Shown: one piece after another, positions 39,500 to 50,865 of the stretch
How the letters are laid out: every line of letters begins with the position of its first letter
How positions within the stretch are numbered: the stretch's first letter is position 1
Assembly (NCBI RefSeq): GCF_050947875.1
Contig: NC_134572.1
Location: 155,517,105 to 155,581,104, forward strand
Origin: Dermacentor variabilis
Lineage: Eukaryota; Arthropoda; Arachnida; Ixodida; Ixodidae
DNA: 64,000 nt
Direction of reading: 5' to 3'
Notes under the pieces: generated by a model
What the model was told of the DNA's origin: nothing
What the model saw: only the letters and a program-made list of their open reading frames with translations
Database searches by the model: none
Program-made: the position numbers and the translations under genes

Positions 39500-40664
39500 C
39501 TAAAAGTTGCCTGGCCAGATGATTTTCAGGGTGTCCGTTTCGGCTAAAAACTCGAAGACTGTTTGCAGATTAAAAAGCGGTTCATCGCTAAGAGAAAATG
39601 CAGGGTTAAGGGGTAAATTCTCGCGATTTGCAGCAGGGAAATTATTTTTCCTCTCCGTTTCTATTGCAGGGCACTGAATAAGAACATGGAGGACTGTGAG
39701 ACTATTGCCGCACTTAATACAAGTTGGAGGATCGCCCCCAGCCAAAAGATGAGAGTGGGTACCGTATGGTGTGGCCTATCCTTAATCGGCAAAGAAGTAC
39801 TTCTTTGTACCTTGCTGTTTTCCCATTTATCCAGTTCCCCAGTTTTGGTTTTATTGTGTGAAGCTTATTCATTGCTTGTGTATCCCACTCGCCTAGCCAA
39901 TTATTCCTCAATTTACTGCGTAGAAAAGGCTTCAGGTCGGCGGCAGGGATGGGTATTTTTAATCAGCATCGCTAAATGTTACTGACCTAGCGCTTTCGTC
40001 AGCAGCGTCGTTGACTTTTATACCTTTGAGACAAGGTACCCAGCATATGACAATCACTTGATTGCACATATATGGGGAGCTCAACAGACTGTACAGCTCA
40101 CTAAAAACTGAGTTTTTATATTTTCTTGCGCTAAGTAGGGCTCTGACTACACTTAATGAATCTGTAAACAATATAGCCCTAGAAAGTTTTGTGAGCCTTG
40201 TGTTTTGAACAGCCGATAGTATAGCGTAGGCTTCAGCTGTAAATATACTTATGTGTGGATTTAGTGCCCCGGATACTGAAAATGAAGATCCCAGAGCTGC
40301 GTAGAAAACTCCTTTAGAGAACTTGGAAGCGTCTGTATAGTATTCTGTACAGTAGTACTTCTCCTGAAGTTCACGAAAATGGAATTGTATACGGTGCTTC
40401 TGGCGTCCTCTTAGATATTTCTACGAAAGAGACGTCGCATTCAATGGTCTGCCATTCCCATGGTGGGAGCAGGCGTGTGGGTGCCATTAGGACATCCTCT
40501 GGGACTAGGACGCCTGTTTCTTCTGCCAGTGTTGTCAAACGAAGGCTCAACGGAGCTCTAATAGCTGGGCGGTTACGAAATAATCTGGCTGTAGACACTT
40601 CATGAATAGGTGAGCGACATGGATGCTGCACGTCTGACTTTATCTTGAGAGCATAGGAAAAAAT
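39500..40664 (-). pseudogene. NL-3 ORF2 RNase H and C-terminal Cys/His domain
   Basis: RNase H pieces: PEAPYTIPFS and KRTPEAPYT (40410-40370) near the start, then frames carrying YTDASKFSKGVFYAALGSS (about 40340-40280, first Asp), and IFTDSLSVVRALLSARKYKN (40171-40110, third Asp) ending WVPCLKGIKVNDAADESARS (40040-39985; the His of WVPGH is lost). The terminal region NKLHTIKPKLGNWINGKTAR, EVLLCRLRIGHT (39870-39790) leads to PPTCIKCGNSLTVLHVLIQC (39735-39670), the CxxC...H...C motif, and a stop at 39500. Frame changes at about 39745 and 39911. Confidence 0.85.
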
Positions 40665-42299
40665 TTAATATGTCCTTTGGAGATGTAATGACCATTCATT
40701 GCACTCCACATACAGGCTTTCTGCGGGACTTGTCCTAAAAGCGCCTGTAGCCAGGCGTATACTCAAGTGGTGAATGGGATCTAGCATCTTTAAAGCACTA
40801 GGCGCAGTAGAGCTGCATACTATTGCTCCATAGTCGAGGCGAGACCGTATAAGGCTTTTGTAGAGGTTCAAAAGGCATCTCCTGTCACTTCCCCAAGATG
40901 TGCGGGACAAGAGCTTTAGGAAATTCATCGGATTCAGAAATCTCACTCTCAGATATGTAAGGTGAGGGACAAATGTTAGTTTCGAGTCTAAGATGATTCC
41001 TAAAAAATTATGTTCGTGGCTGACAGATAGCGGCTGTCCATTAAGATGGACAACAGGGTCAGGTAATATAACTCTCTTTTTAAAGAATAGAACGCATGCG
41101 CCTTTTTGGGGGTTTAGCTTGAATCCATTCTCGTGAGCCCACTTAGATATTTTGTTTAGGCCAAGTTGTATATGTCGCTCACTGATAGCAATATTGCATG
41201 ATTTAAATCCTATCTGTACGTTAACCACATGCACTGAATAAAACATTGTTCGTGGTATGACGCTATAGACGGAATCCATTTTTACCATGAAGAGCGTGCA
41301 GCTGAGCACATCACCTTGTGGCACACCTGTTTCTTGCGTAAATTGACGAGATAGCACTTTACAAATCCTCACACGGAGCGTGCGATTAGAGAGGTAGCTT
41401 TGAATCAGGTTCAAGAGATTGCCTCTGACACCCATACAAGATAGATCACGAAGAATTCCAAAATGCCAGGTTGTGTCATATGCCTTTTCTATATCTAAAA
41501 ATACCGCTAATAAAAACTGATTGTGCACGAAGGCATCTCGCATATTCAGCTCCATGTAGACAAGGTGATCTGTCGTACATCTACCCTCTTTAAAACCACA
41601 CTGCAATGAGTCTAGTATTTTGTTGCTTTCAAGATAATGAATTAGGCATCTGTTTACCATTTTCACAAAGATTTTGCGTAGGCAGCGTGTCAGGGCTATA
41701 GGCCTGTAGCTGCATACCGAAGTTGGATCCTTGCCCTCTTTGAGAATAGGAATTACGAGTGCTTGCTTCCAGGCATATGGAATGTAACTGGCAGAGAATA
41801 TGGAATGAAAGAGTTATAGTAGTGTTTTGTGTGTTTCGGCGTGTTAGTGTTCAATCATCTCATAACCTATTCGATCGCCTCCAGCAGCTCATTTATTGCA
41901 ACAATTCAGTGCAGCCTGAAATTCTACCATGTTTAATGGTCGGCTGTAAGGTTCATTTTTATTTCCTTTCTGGTTCAGAGGCTGTCGTTCCGCTTGTCGC
42001 TGAAATCTTAGAAATGTATGAGTAATGAGATGAACTCGAGATGTACTGGAATTGTGCGCCTAGCGAATCAGCTTGGTCCTGAATAGTGTCTCCTTGTGTG
42101 TCTACTAAATGTACAGGATGAGTTTCACGGCCTTTTATTTTGTTGACCCTATCCCAGGCTTTCCGTTCGTCTGTATATGAATTGATGCTACTGATGTGTT
42201 TTTGCCAACTTTCACGTTTGGCCCGGCGGGGTGTTCTTCTACCTAGTGACTTTATTTTCTTGAAATTGATAACATTCTCGGCAGTTGGATATTCGCGAA
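40665..42299 (-). pseudogene. NL-3 ORF2 reverse transcriptase domain
   Basis: The pre-palm linker (42299-41760) reads SWQKHISSINSYTDERKAWD and KGRETHPVHLVDTQGDTIQD, then PYAWKQALVIPILKEGKDP and SYRPIALTRCLRKIFVKM. The 333-codon open frame 41666-40665 begins there: LDSLQCGFKEGRCTTDHLVY, LLAVFLDIEKAYDTTWHFGI (motif A, Asp kept), TQETGVPQGDVLSCTLFMVK (motif B). The catalytic YVDD box reads YSVHVV, with both Asp lost (about 41250-41225). LSVSHEHNFLGIILDSKLTF and RSRLDYGAIVCSSTAPSALK complete the thumb. An open frame without catalytic residues shows that the loss of function was by point mutation. Confidence 0.9.
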
Positions 42300-43221
42300 G
42301 GTGACTTCAAGACTTATTTCGATTTTTACGAGCTTCTTTGCGCTCCCCATTCCACCAGGGAACACATTGCTTGAAGGGCGATCTATTTGATTCAGGGATA
42401 CAAAGTGACGCCGCATCAACAATAAACGCTGTCCGATATGCCAAAGCGTCATCAATAGAAAGTGCAGAGATGTCTTCCCAAGTCATGAGGGTGCGTTCTT
42501 TATAACGTTTCCAGTCGGCTGACTCGACTTTCCAGTGGGGGATGCATGGAGAGCATTCATCACGTCTTGTTGATTTCATGACAATTGGAAAATGGTCACT
42601 CCCATATGGATTTTTAAGCACGTTCCACTCTAAATACGTTACGAGTGTACCAGATGCAATGCTTAAATCGGTCGATGAAAATGTTTTGTTTGCCACGCTA
42701 TAGAATGTAACCTCTTTGTTATTTATTAAGCATGCACCTGTAGTGGAGAGGAAGTTTTCTACTAAGCGTCCCCTGGCATCACAACGGCAACCTCCCCAAA
42801 GGGTGTTGTGTGCATTAACATCTCCGATGACAATAAAATGTTCGGGCAGTTCATTCATAAATCTTTGGAATTCTGTTTTTGAAAGATGGTAGTTCGGAGG
42901 GATGTATAGTGGGCAAATTGTTACCAGTTTATAAAACAGTATCGCACGGACTGCGACTACCTCTAGGTTTGTTTTAAGCTGTAATTGCTTTCAAGCAACC
43001 CCCTTATTTAGAGTTATTGCCACACCGCCAGACGAGGCAAGGGCGTCGTTGCGGTCTTTTCGGTAAGTGTCATACTGCCGGAGAAAGTTCGTATGTGAAG
43101 GATTAAGATGCGTTTCTTGGACACACAGCACCTTTGGATTACACTTATTTAAGAGTTCCCTAATGTCGTCTAGGTTGTGGAGTAAACCCCTGACATTCTA
43201 TTGTATTATCTGTGTATCCAT
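42300..43221 (-). pseudogene. NL-3 ORF2 endonuclease domain
   Basis: An ATG at 43221 opens MDTQIIQ, a stop (TAG for the conserved Trp), then NVRGLLHNLDDIRELLNKCN and VLCVQETHLNPSHTN (catalytic Glu kept). VAITLNKGVA follows, then a stop in the frame near 42990. The part 42858-42307 is open: HFIVIGDVNAHNTLWGG (GDFNAHN with Phe changed to Val), FSSTDLSIAS and PYGSDHFPIVM (SDH kept). It ends WWNGERKEARKNRNKS, i.e. the usual WWNxE(C)xxAxxxR post-endonuclease motif. Only two stops and few frame changes, so a relatively recent pseudogene. Confidence 0.85.
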
Positions 43222-43265
43222 AATGTATGTTTATTGTGCTGCGTGTCTAAGAAATATAGATTAGA

Positions 43266-44465
43266 TTATCTCACGAGACCTTTCCAGGACCCATGAGACG
43301 AAATTTCTTGATCTTCCGGACGCGCTCGAGGGAGCTGCGCCGTTTCTTGGGCGTCTGAGACGCCGGATTTGTGCCCATATCCATCACCTCGTCTGAGGCG
43401 ATGGATACTGCCCGCGCGGCGGGCACTGTCGCGGGAATGTTGTGCCGATCTGCTGGGGCAGTGGCCGTGGGTCCAACAGGCCTCAGGGTCTGCTGGTCCT
43501 CTTTTGTGGGGGCCGGTACAGCGCTGGCTGTTCCAGCCGGGGGCTGATGGCGTGACAGCCGTCACACTCCGGGTGACTTGGGAGGCCACCGAATGATGTA
43601 GCGCGGCCCCCTGTCGCGCCACCTTGGTATAGAAAGGACTAGACTGATTGTGGAGAGCGAAACGTTTACGTGCCTCTGGAAAAGATAGGTTTAGTTTGAC
43701 TTTCAGTTCTATGACTTGTTTCTCTTTCTTCCACGAGGGGCACGATCGCGAGTAGGATGGGTGATCTCTTTTACAGTTGGCACAGCACATTGCTGAAGTA
43801 CAGATATCTGAAGCATGCTCTGTTGAACTACATTTAGCGCAAGCATCACGCCCTCTGCAGGTTTGCGTCCCATGCCCAAAACGCTGACACTTGAAGCATC
43901 GACGCGGATTTGGGATTTGTGGTCTAACACGTAGCTTGCAGTAGCCGGTTTCTATTGTTTCAGGCAGGTTGCTGGTTCGGAAAGTAATGATTATGCGTTT
44001 GGTCGCTATTTGTTTCTCATCTCGCCCTGCTGTTATTCTTTGCACTTTTACTACGTTCTGGTCTTGCCATCCTTCTAGTAGTACGCTTTCACTCAGTTCG
44101 AGCAGGTCATCTTCTGAGACGACCCCGCGCACTGTGTTCATGGAGCTGTGTGGGACCACTGAGACGGGAATTTCCCCAAATGCTACAAGTTTCGAGAGCT
44201 TGTCATATTACGCTTTGTCGCGAAGTTCGAGAAGAAGATCACCACTTCCTATCTTCGTTACTTTATAGCCTGGGCCAATCGCTTCCGTGAGGCATTTCGC
44301 TACAACAAATGGTGAGGTCATTCTGACTGTTTTCCTATCGTTCTGACTGTGTACAACGTAGTACTCGGGAAAAGATTGCTTTGTTTGCATGAAAAACGTG
44401 AAAGTTTCATCGTTGCCCTGCCTCTCGAGGGAGCGATCAGGTAATGGTGGAAAGTTGCTCGCCAT
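43266..44465 (-). pseudogene. NL-3 ORF1 (Gag-like, three zinc knuckles), one in-frame stop
   Basis: The start at 44465 gives MASNFPPLPDRSLERQGNDE, the MxxNFPPLP-type opening. TFFMQTKQSFPEYYVVHS and TSPFVVAKCLTEAIG follow, i.e. the RNA-recognition-like half (FxxxPxFxVIH...SPFLVxKxL). TAA at 44210-44208 interrupts codon 86, and the same frame continues for 314 codons. KRIIITFRTSNLPETIETGY leads to the knuckles CFKCQRFGHGTQTC (about 43893-43852), CAKCSSTEHASDIC and CANCKRDHPSYSRSC. The C-terminal third is basic and Ser/Pro-rich, but may be out of its original frame. With one stop in 400 codons it is among the less decayed genes here. Confidence 0.85.
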
Positions 44466-44590
44466 TTGGCATTGGAAATTTCGGCGGCGATGGTGGCCAC
44501 CCACCACCGAGCCCAACAAGGGGACGCTAAAAGGTTGGAAGAATACCTGCAGACGCCAGCCATGCATCGCCGCTATAACCTAATATACAT

Positions 44591-44890
44591 GCCCAAGGTT
44601 ACATTTATTACACATGGTTAGCCCTTGCCGCGAAGAAATACGGATGTAATAAGAAGTGAAGAGGAGACAGGAAAGATGGAAAAGTATGAGAGAAAGACGA
44701 AGATTGGAGAGGAGGACAGGAAAAGGCGACTGTCGGTTTCCTCCAGGTGGGTCAGTCTAGAGGTGCCGTCTATGCGAACCAGAGGCCAAAGGGGTGTGTT
44801 GCCTCCGCCGGTGGGCAAGTCGAAAAAAAATTATCGCATGGGAACTACAGCCACGAAATTACCAAATGAAGCAATAAAATTAACCTAGAA
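44591..44890. other. Possible 5' UTR or unrelated repeat upstream of NL-3
   Basis: Purine-rich + strand sequence (GAGAGGAGGACAGGAAAAGG) followed by CCAGGTGGGTCAGTCTAGAG, GTGCCGTCTATGCGAACCAG and TGTTGCCTCCGCCGGTGGGC. It looks like repeat sequence rather than unique DNA and sits where NL-3's 5' UTR would be, but nothing in the window proves the link. Confidence 0.35.
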
Positions 44891-46134
44891 TCATCTATGA
44901 AAACTACAAAAAAGCACTAGAAAAATGCAATGTTCAGCTGTATGGTCAGATTGCTGCAGTGATGTCTTCATTATCTAAAGGGAATGCTGCCATTTTCTCA
45001 AAAAGTCCTGGTTCGTGAATTCGGCGCACCGATTTGTGAAATGGTTCTTTAGTCAAAAAAACTCCTTCGAACAAGCAGGTCCCTCAGCACTTGACTAAAC
45101 GTATCTTTAGGTTCAGCAAAGCCACGAGTGCTTTTTTACCAACATCTAGAAAACCCATCCGTGAAACAGACATTGTTATTTTGTCGTACACGCGAGAGAC
45201 ATCCTACAGCATCTTTCGCCTCTAAAGACTTACTCTTCTTCACCTCATAGAATGCTAAGTTGAGCTTGGCACGGTAGTGTAGATAAGGTTTCGTACAACG
45301 GTCTGATGCGTCATATTACCAATAGTGCAGCAAGCAGTAATAGTTTGCCGGCGAAGCGTAGCGGCTATCTCATTGAGTGTGACCGTAAAATGCACAAGAG
45401 AAGGTAGACTGAGACGTGAAAATAGTTGTCTGCGCTAATTGTGTGACTGCGGAAGAATGGCGATGAACGAGAGGCCGTGAACTATTTTTAGCGGTTATTA
45501 CGAACTTCTGTGAGAAATTTGCAGGAAATTACCATAAAAAGAATACTAAAGAAGCAATATGGAGTCCACAATAAAGCTGAAGTGTCACAAATGTCTTTTT
45601 CTGACGCCAACCATGGTCAAAAGTTTGAAACGGCATATTAGGCCCGCCAAAAGCAACCACAACACAAGATTTGAGCGCAGAAAAATATTCGCAAAATACA
45701 TCAAGACAACGTCTTCACCCTTAAGGTAGAATGCACTATTGTTTCTCTCAATAATCTGAGAATTACTGTAGTAGTGTACGTAATAATACTTAAGACTCAT
45801 GATGGTTCTCACGATATGCAGATTTCTTTAAATAAGCAAACTTCCAAGAGAGACAGCGGAACTGCTACAGAACCCATTTAAAGTGACGTTGTAAAATTAA
45901 GTGCCTCTGTGATGAATGCAATAATGGCTATTTCACAAGGCAAAATTTTGTCGCGTTTTGCACAGCCAAATTATATTACCCTACTTATGAGTCTGGACTT
46001 CCCCAGAAGTCTCGAATGTTGAACGAGAGAATGCAGCCAGGTGGCAAAATTAAAGACAGTATCTGACTTCTATTTGCCTGACAGAGTCTTCTGAAGTTGC
46101 AGGACAACCTTCTCGTTTGCCACACTTCGAAGTA
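44891..46134. other. Unassigned AT-rich region
   Basis: No domain or repeat recognised, other than possible decayed mariner N-terminal sequence near 46000-46134. Confidence 0.3.
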
Positions 46135-46715
46135 ATCGGGGACGAATCATGGTGCCACTACTACGAGCCTTAAACACGATGACAAGGCTTACAGTGGAAA
46201 GATTCGAATTAACCGCCCCTAAAGAAAGCAAGGGTCGTCATTTCCGCCAGAAAGGTGTTGTTGACTTCCTTTTTAAGGTCGTCGAAGCCATTACTGATAG
46301 AATTTACCGTATATTGAGAGAGTATCAATTGTTTCCGATATTATGAAACGCCGGATCGGCTGCGTGCTCCAATGAAGAACAAACGACGTGGAAAACCGAC
46401 GAATGGGGTCACCTTCTTCCACGACAATGCGCGTCCCCATGTCACTGATGTAGTTAATGCAAAACTGGCAAAGTTCAAGTGGGAAACGCTGGAACATCCG
46501 CCATGCAGCTCAGACCTGTCGCCTTGCCACTTCCACATTTTGGGGCAATAGAAGAAACACCTCAATGTAACAAGATTCGTATCGGACGATGACGTAAAAG
46601 AGTCAGTTGCAGACTTTTTGAAGCAGTAACCCAAGGAGATTTAGGAGACGGGAATCACTCAACTCGTTAGTAAATACGACAAATGTGTATCTGCTCATGG
46701 AGACTACTTTTAAAT
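46135..46715 (+). pseudogene. mariner-type transposase remnant (Tc1/mariner superfamily)
   Basis: The catalytic domain is recognisable in two blocks. Block 1 (about 46135-46270) has GDESWCHYYEPLNT (first catalytic Asp, normally GDETWxHHYEP) and ESKGRHFRQKG. Block 2 (46350-46640) has LRAPMKNKRRGKPTNGVTFF, HDNARPHVTDVVNAKLAKFK (second Asp) and WETLEHPPCSSDLSPCHFHI. In the last motif, normally SPDLSPCDFHLF, the third catalytic Asp is His (46528-46530). TAG follows at 46549-46551. The tail reads HLNVTRFVSDDDVKESVADF and SKYDKCVSAHGDYF to about 46715. DNA-binding N-terminus and inverted repeats are not found. Inactive. Confidence 0.88.
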
Positions 46716-47309
46716 AAAGTCCCCCTTTGTCATATGCTCGCAGTGGCTCACTTTCATTTGATTGGCCCTCGCATATTTTGCACAACTCCTGCATTTTATA
46801 CGTGCTCTCTGTTGCGACTACAATTTCGGTGCAATTACTCACGATACATGACCGGTGACAGCTTCTCCTGCGTAATATATTGGAACAAATGTCAGCGTCC
46901 TTGAGATTTTTCACTGGCCGTTGCACACGTACAAGGATCTAAACAAGGTTCTTGAATGAGAAAGTTTCCTTAACATATTTGTCCTCAACTTGTTCATTTC
47001 ATGGCCTTTACATTTTTCTATCAGTGGCATGAACTGCTTTGATGGTTTCGAACTGATATACTCCTAAATTTCATGTGATATTTTCTTCACTTATTAAATA
47101 CACGAAAAATATGGGAGCATTGATATCAGTTATTCTGGGCACAATTTTTGGCACCCCATACTAGTATAATCTTTTATGAAAAAGAAATACATGTTTTACA
47201 TGTTTTGAGAGTGCGTAGCGTTCAAGGAATCGTTTGCAGCATATTTGGCAGTGGTAATGCGGTATGTTTTTGATGGATGAAATCGTGTATTTGATCCCTC
47301 GACAAATTG
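46716..47309. other. Unassigned region
   Basis: No recognisable pattern. May include the 3' flank of the mariner copy. Confidence 0.3.
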
Positions 47310-48021
47310 TTTAGGAGGAAGCTTTAGCTCGGGCCTAACTCTGTCGGGGCTTTTTGAAATACATATAAAACGCAGAAACGCTTTTCTTAGATAACCCCTG
47401 GATCGCTTTTAAGGAAATATCTTGCATTTGAGAGAGAAAGTTCAATTCTAGTGTCTGTTTGAACCGGAATTTTGATTTAGAGCCTGAAATTTGTTTAAAA
47501 TATTTTGGAAAATTAGAAATTTCGAAAAAAATAGAAGAACGATGTTTTCAAGTAAATAGCTCTGTATCAAGAACGAAAATTGCGGTTCTGTAAAGGCATC
47601 TATTATAACAGTCAAAGCGGGCAAATTTGGCGCGGCAATTGGTATCTTACGTGAATTAGTTACATTGTGTAAAGGCTTATTTCCATAATAATAATTTTTA
47701 GAATCATGTAAAACAGAACTATTTTGTCCGCTATAGATATACTATTAGATGCAATTCACAGAATTTCGATAACATTTTTCTTTGTTGAGTTACAGTTTTA
47801 AAGTTGATCGTCTCGTTTTCTGAAAATTTGCTATATATGCCAATTTTTTATAAATAACTGACAACCCAAATAAAAAATTGGAAACCAGCAGTGCCTACAA
47901 CTTAAGTTTTTCTTTTAAATGCAAGAAACTCGTCAACTTTAGTGCAGTGGTTGCTGAGAAAAACTAATCCACTTTATACATGTATATATATACGAGCACC
48001 CGAGCTAAAGCTTCCTCTTAA
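47310..48021. mobile_element. MITE-like element with TTAA-type ends, copy 2
   Basis: The 712-bp unit starts TTTAGGAGGAAGCTTTAGCT and ends CGAGCTAAAGCTTCCTCTTAA, giving inverted ends AGGAAGCTTTAGCTCGGG / CCCGAGCTAAAGCTTCCT. Interior blocks match copy 1 in order: TTGCATTTGAGAGAGAAAGT, AAATAGAAGAACGATG, GGTTCTGTAAAGGCA, TCAAAGCGGGCAAATT, TTTTGTCCGCTATAGAT, AAATTGGAAACCAGCAG, TTTAGTGCAGTGGTTGC. No ORF. One flank has TTTA instead of TTAA, so it has decayed or the target varies. Confidence 0.82.
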
Positions 48022-48044
48022 GTGAGGAGGCCCAGCTGCAACGT

Positions 48045-48087
48045 GAACCCCCCTCCCCCCCCAACGAATTTAAGGCTACGCCACTGG
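48045..48087 (-). repeat. Possible DNA transposon terminus (CCAGTGGCGTAGCC type)
   Basis: On the - strand CCAGTGGCGTAGCCTTAAAT is followed by a G-rich tract (GGGGGGGGAGGGGGG, 48064-48047). CAGTGGCGTAGC is a common terminal sequence of hAT-like elements and is often followed by G runs in arthropod genomes. No partner end was found. Confidence 0.35.
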
Positions 48088-48089
48088 TC

Positions 48090-48599
48090 TCATCTCCTTC
48101 GCGGCTGGGCATGCTCACTTGATCGGCGAGTAAGTTCACAAGCTACGTTGTGAACCGCATGTTGCCAGGGAGAGGAGAACGTGGACGCCAAAATATTTTC
48201 GATCGTTCCGTGATAATGGCCACTGTTATTGTTTAGAATTTTGAGCGCATCTTGCGAGATGCGTCCTTTCGCGAAATTGTTAACTGCGATCTTTCAGTCG
48301 CTCATCATGATTCTAGCTTTGATGGAGGCCAACGCTAATGCTATTACTGATTCCTCCGCAACTTTGAGGATGTCAGTTTTTCACATTTCTGCTCGGTAGG
48401 GTTTCTCCGCCTGCGTCTACCACTACGATGGTGATTCCTTTGCATTCTCTATATTCTGCGGCGTCAACGTAGGATACGCCCTCTACATCATGGAATTAGC
48501 GCTCAGTGTGGCGCGCCTTTGCCTCTCGTCGCTCCTTGTGGAACTCCCGGTGCATGTCCTTTGGCATTGGCAGAATTTCAATGTTTCTCCTCGTTTTAT
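48090..48599 (-). pseudogene. NL-4 RNase H remnant
   Basis: Local frames show VSYVDAAEYRECKGITIVVV (about 48482-48425, first catalytic Asp and the strand after it), AVNNFAKGRISQDALKILNN (about 48290-48230, after the third catalytic position, whose TDS is mutated) and AVHNVACELTRRSSEHAQPR (about 48160-48100, the HNxxARELTxR end). The Cys/His terminal domain seen in NL-2 is missing. Confidence 0.72.
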
Positions 48600-50237
48600 G
48601 GAATGCTGAGCTTCATGCCGTGTTGTGCTTCGTAGTGAATGTTTAGTTTACGTAATATGTGTCGCCCCGAAGGTCTCTGTGTGAGTCTTTCATAGCGGGC
48701 GTTGGTATGCGCCTCGTTTAGTTTGTCAATCGTGTTATGTCGCCTCCATTCTAAGTGTTTGTCGTTGGATGTTGGGACGCGCATCTCAATTGCCTGTTTG
48801 AACGCTCGTCTGATGATGCATTTCGTTTTGCTTTTGTGCTGCCACACCAAATGTTATGTACAGCGGCACATACATGACGTGGCTGATTACAAAGGACTGC
48901 ACTAAACGAATTAAGCCGCCATGCCTCATGCCGTAGTGTCTATTGGCAATCCGTCTTAGTCTTATTGCTTGGTCTTCTTTAGCGCATTGATCGTATCGAC
49001 GTTTCTAACTTCCTCACGTAACCGGAGTCCTAACACTGATGTGATCTACATTATGTATCGGGCCCCCGTTTGCCTTTATGTTAATGTTCGGCGTTCGTCC
49101 GTACTGTTTACTTTTGCGAGGGGATACTAAGCCCCCTCTGCGCAGCGTTTGCGGCCTCTGTAGCCGACTCGAAAGTTTCCTTGATTTGGCCCTCACTTCC
49201 CCTGTCGCCTCAAAGTTATGTCGTCGGCGTACGGGCTTTTTTAAGGCCGTGGATCTTACTAAGGATTTTAGGTTGACCGATTATGGCCACGTTGAAGAGA
49301 AAGGGCGAGAGTACTGACTCCGGCGGCGTTCCCCTACTACCCAGTAATGTGTCGTCCGACTTGATTTCTCCAATCGTGATTTGAGCTGTGCGGTTCGAGA
49401 GAAAGTCACGGACGCAGTTGTAGGCCTTGTGACATACCCCTAGTTACGGAGGTTCCCTACCTATCCTGGCATTGAGTGTAATATTATGAAACACCTCGGT
49501 GAGGTCAAGCCCTAATATATCTTTTGGTCACCCTCCTCTTACCCATGCGTCGAGGATTTGATGCTTGATTTGGATTAGGACGTCCTGTGTGGACAATATC
49601 GGCCTGAACTCAATCATCATGAGTGGATACAGGCATGTGTCCTACATGCACTTACTTGATGTTGTGATAACGAAGTGCTCCCTCAGCCTACCCGCGCACG
49701 AGGTTACTGTTATGAAACAGTAATTTCTTGTCGAGTTTGGGTATCATCACTGCGTGTGCAATTTGCTACTGCCGCGATAATGCGCCCTGCTCGCAGCACT
49801 CATTCATGTACTTTGTGATTGCCGCGATGGATTCGTCGCTTAGATTTCGGAGAATTCTTTTCGTGAAGTCCTCCTAGCCCGGCAGCGACTTCGTGTTTAG
49901 CTTATTTTGTGCCTCACCTCGGTCTTCATGATTTCCTCATCCATCGCGGGATTCTCCCTTTCCGTGTACGCGTTCTGTGCTTCCCGCGTAATGCTTCCTA
50001 TGTATTTGTTCTGTATGTCGCGAATAAGTTGGTCGTCAGATCCGTTGTAAGCGTAGGCGATCTTTTTGAGGTTCTGCCTTTGTCGTTTTTGCTGCCTTCG
50101 GGGTGTAAGAGACATCAACGGATGTTCCACGTTTTTCCCGTCTTGAGCTGGCTGTCCATGGTGTTACATGTGGACACCCATTCCTGTCGGGCTAAGCGGT
50201 TGGCGTGATCCTCAATGCCTCTGTCTAGGCGTGCTAG
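48600..50237 (-). pseudogene. NL-4 reverse transcriptase remnant
   Basis: NGSDDQLIRDIQNKYIGS (about 50060-50005) matches the pre-RT helix of NL-2 (TADALIEDLKSVYIG). Multiple frames then cover fingers and palm with many stops. The catalytic box is readable as PYADDITLR at 49234-49208 (YADD, both Asp intact) in a local frame. The thumb is open at 48850-48596: KCIIRRAFKQAIEMRVPTSN, RYERLTQRPSGRHILRKLNI, matching the same position in NL-2 (LIRTAYKSALGLPNTVS ... GRSILQRLGYN). Heavily decayed. Confidence 0.78.
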
Positions 50238-50865
50238 TCACCTCCGCTGGGCCTGATTCAGTCTCTGGCGCCTCCAACGTTGCTGTAGGCTGCTGTGCGA
50301 CTCCTGAAGGTGGAGTAGTTGTGTGGCTGCCTCGAGCCCTGTTTCCTCGGGAATTTCTGTAGTAGCCTGCTTTACTACCTTATGTATCTGTTGAGTCCAT
50401 TTACCAATGTCTATAATAATGTCTGCGCTATCGACGTCTGCCAATGGGCCGTTGTATGCCGGTGCCTCTCTGAATATGTCGCTGTCCCCCGTCAATTTCC
50501 TACCCCTGATTTTTGGGGGTGCCGCGGCTATTGTTGTGGCTATAATTAAGTAATCGCTGTCAAGATTTTATTCCGTGTTCCCCTACTTGGGCTCCCGCGT
50601 ATTTGTAAACGTGAAGTTAGGTGTTGCGTCCACACTCACGCTTTCACCCGTGCACGCGGGTTGTTGGGGATCCGTATTGAGTTTGAACCCCTTCCTGTTG
50701 CACGTCTATTCAGAGATTGCGTCTTTTGACGCTTCCTCTGCGACAGCCATACGCGGAGTGCACGTCGTTAAAGACCCCAACTACCACCACACTATTTCGC
50801 TTGGCTGTGTTTAGGGTTTTGGGGAACAGAAGCCCGAACCTATTCCTCGGCCTTGAAGACAGACA
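50238..50865 (-). pseudogene. NL-4 endonuclease remnant and linker
   Basis: From 50865: SRPRNRFGLLFPKTLNTAKR (the VYSPPxxR region), NSVVVVGVFNDVHSAYGCRR (GDFNAxHxxWGY with Asp changed to Val), then frame-shifted DATPNFTFTNT-like sequence and NLDSDYLIIATTIAAAPPK, where the SDH motif reads SDY. The linker is open at 50495-50238: DIIIDIGKWTQQIHKVVKQA and LLHLQESHSSLQQRWRRQRL, equivalent to HLLHLWEARRSLTKRWKRQR in NL-2. Catalytic residues are lost. Confidence 0.78.

Larger units (their letters stand above)
39190..44590 (-). mobile_element. NL-3: nearly full-length non-LTR retrotransposon (Jockey/I type with RNase H), broken
   Basis: On the - strand: ORF1 (44465-43266), ORF2 from 43221 with endonuclease, RT, RNase H and Cys/His end (to 39500), and a 3' UTR (39499-39190). 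The 3' UTR block GGCCAGGTTTTGCCAAAGAG, GCGCCATGACAGGTGG recurs at 63120-63150 as GACCAGGTATGGCCGAAGAG, GCGCCATGC, so the fragment at the right edge is the same family. A 5' boundary near 44590 is inferred from where ORF1-linked sequence ends. Confidence 0.88.
48090..50865 (-). mobile_element. NL-4: 5'-truncated non-LTR retrotransposon (NL-2-related), decayed
   Basis: In - orientation: endonuclease from about 50865, linker, RT and RNase H down to about 48090, where the element ends without a clear tail. Its upstream neighbour NL-5 is of the same type and strand. The ORF1 and endonuclease start are missing, and the 5' break coincides with the 3' break of NL-5. Confidence 0.82.
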
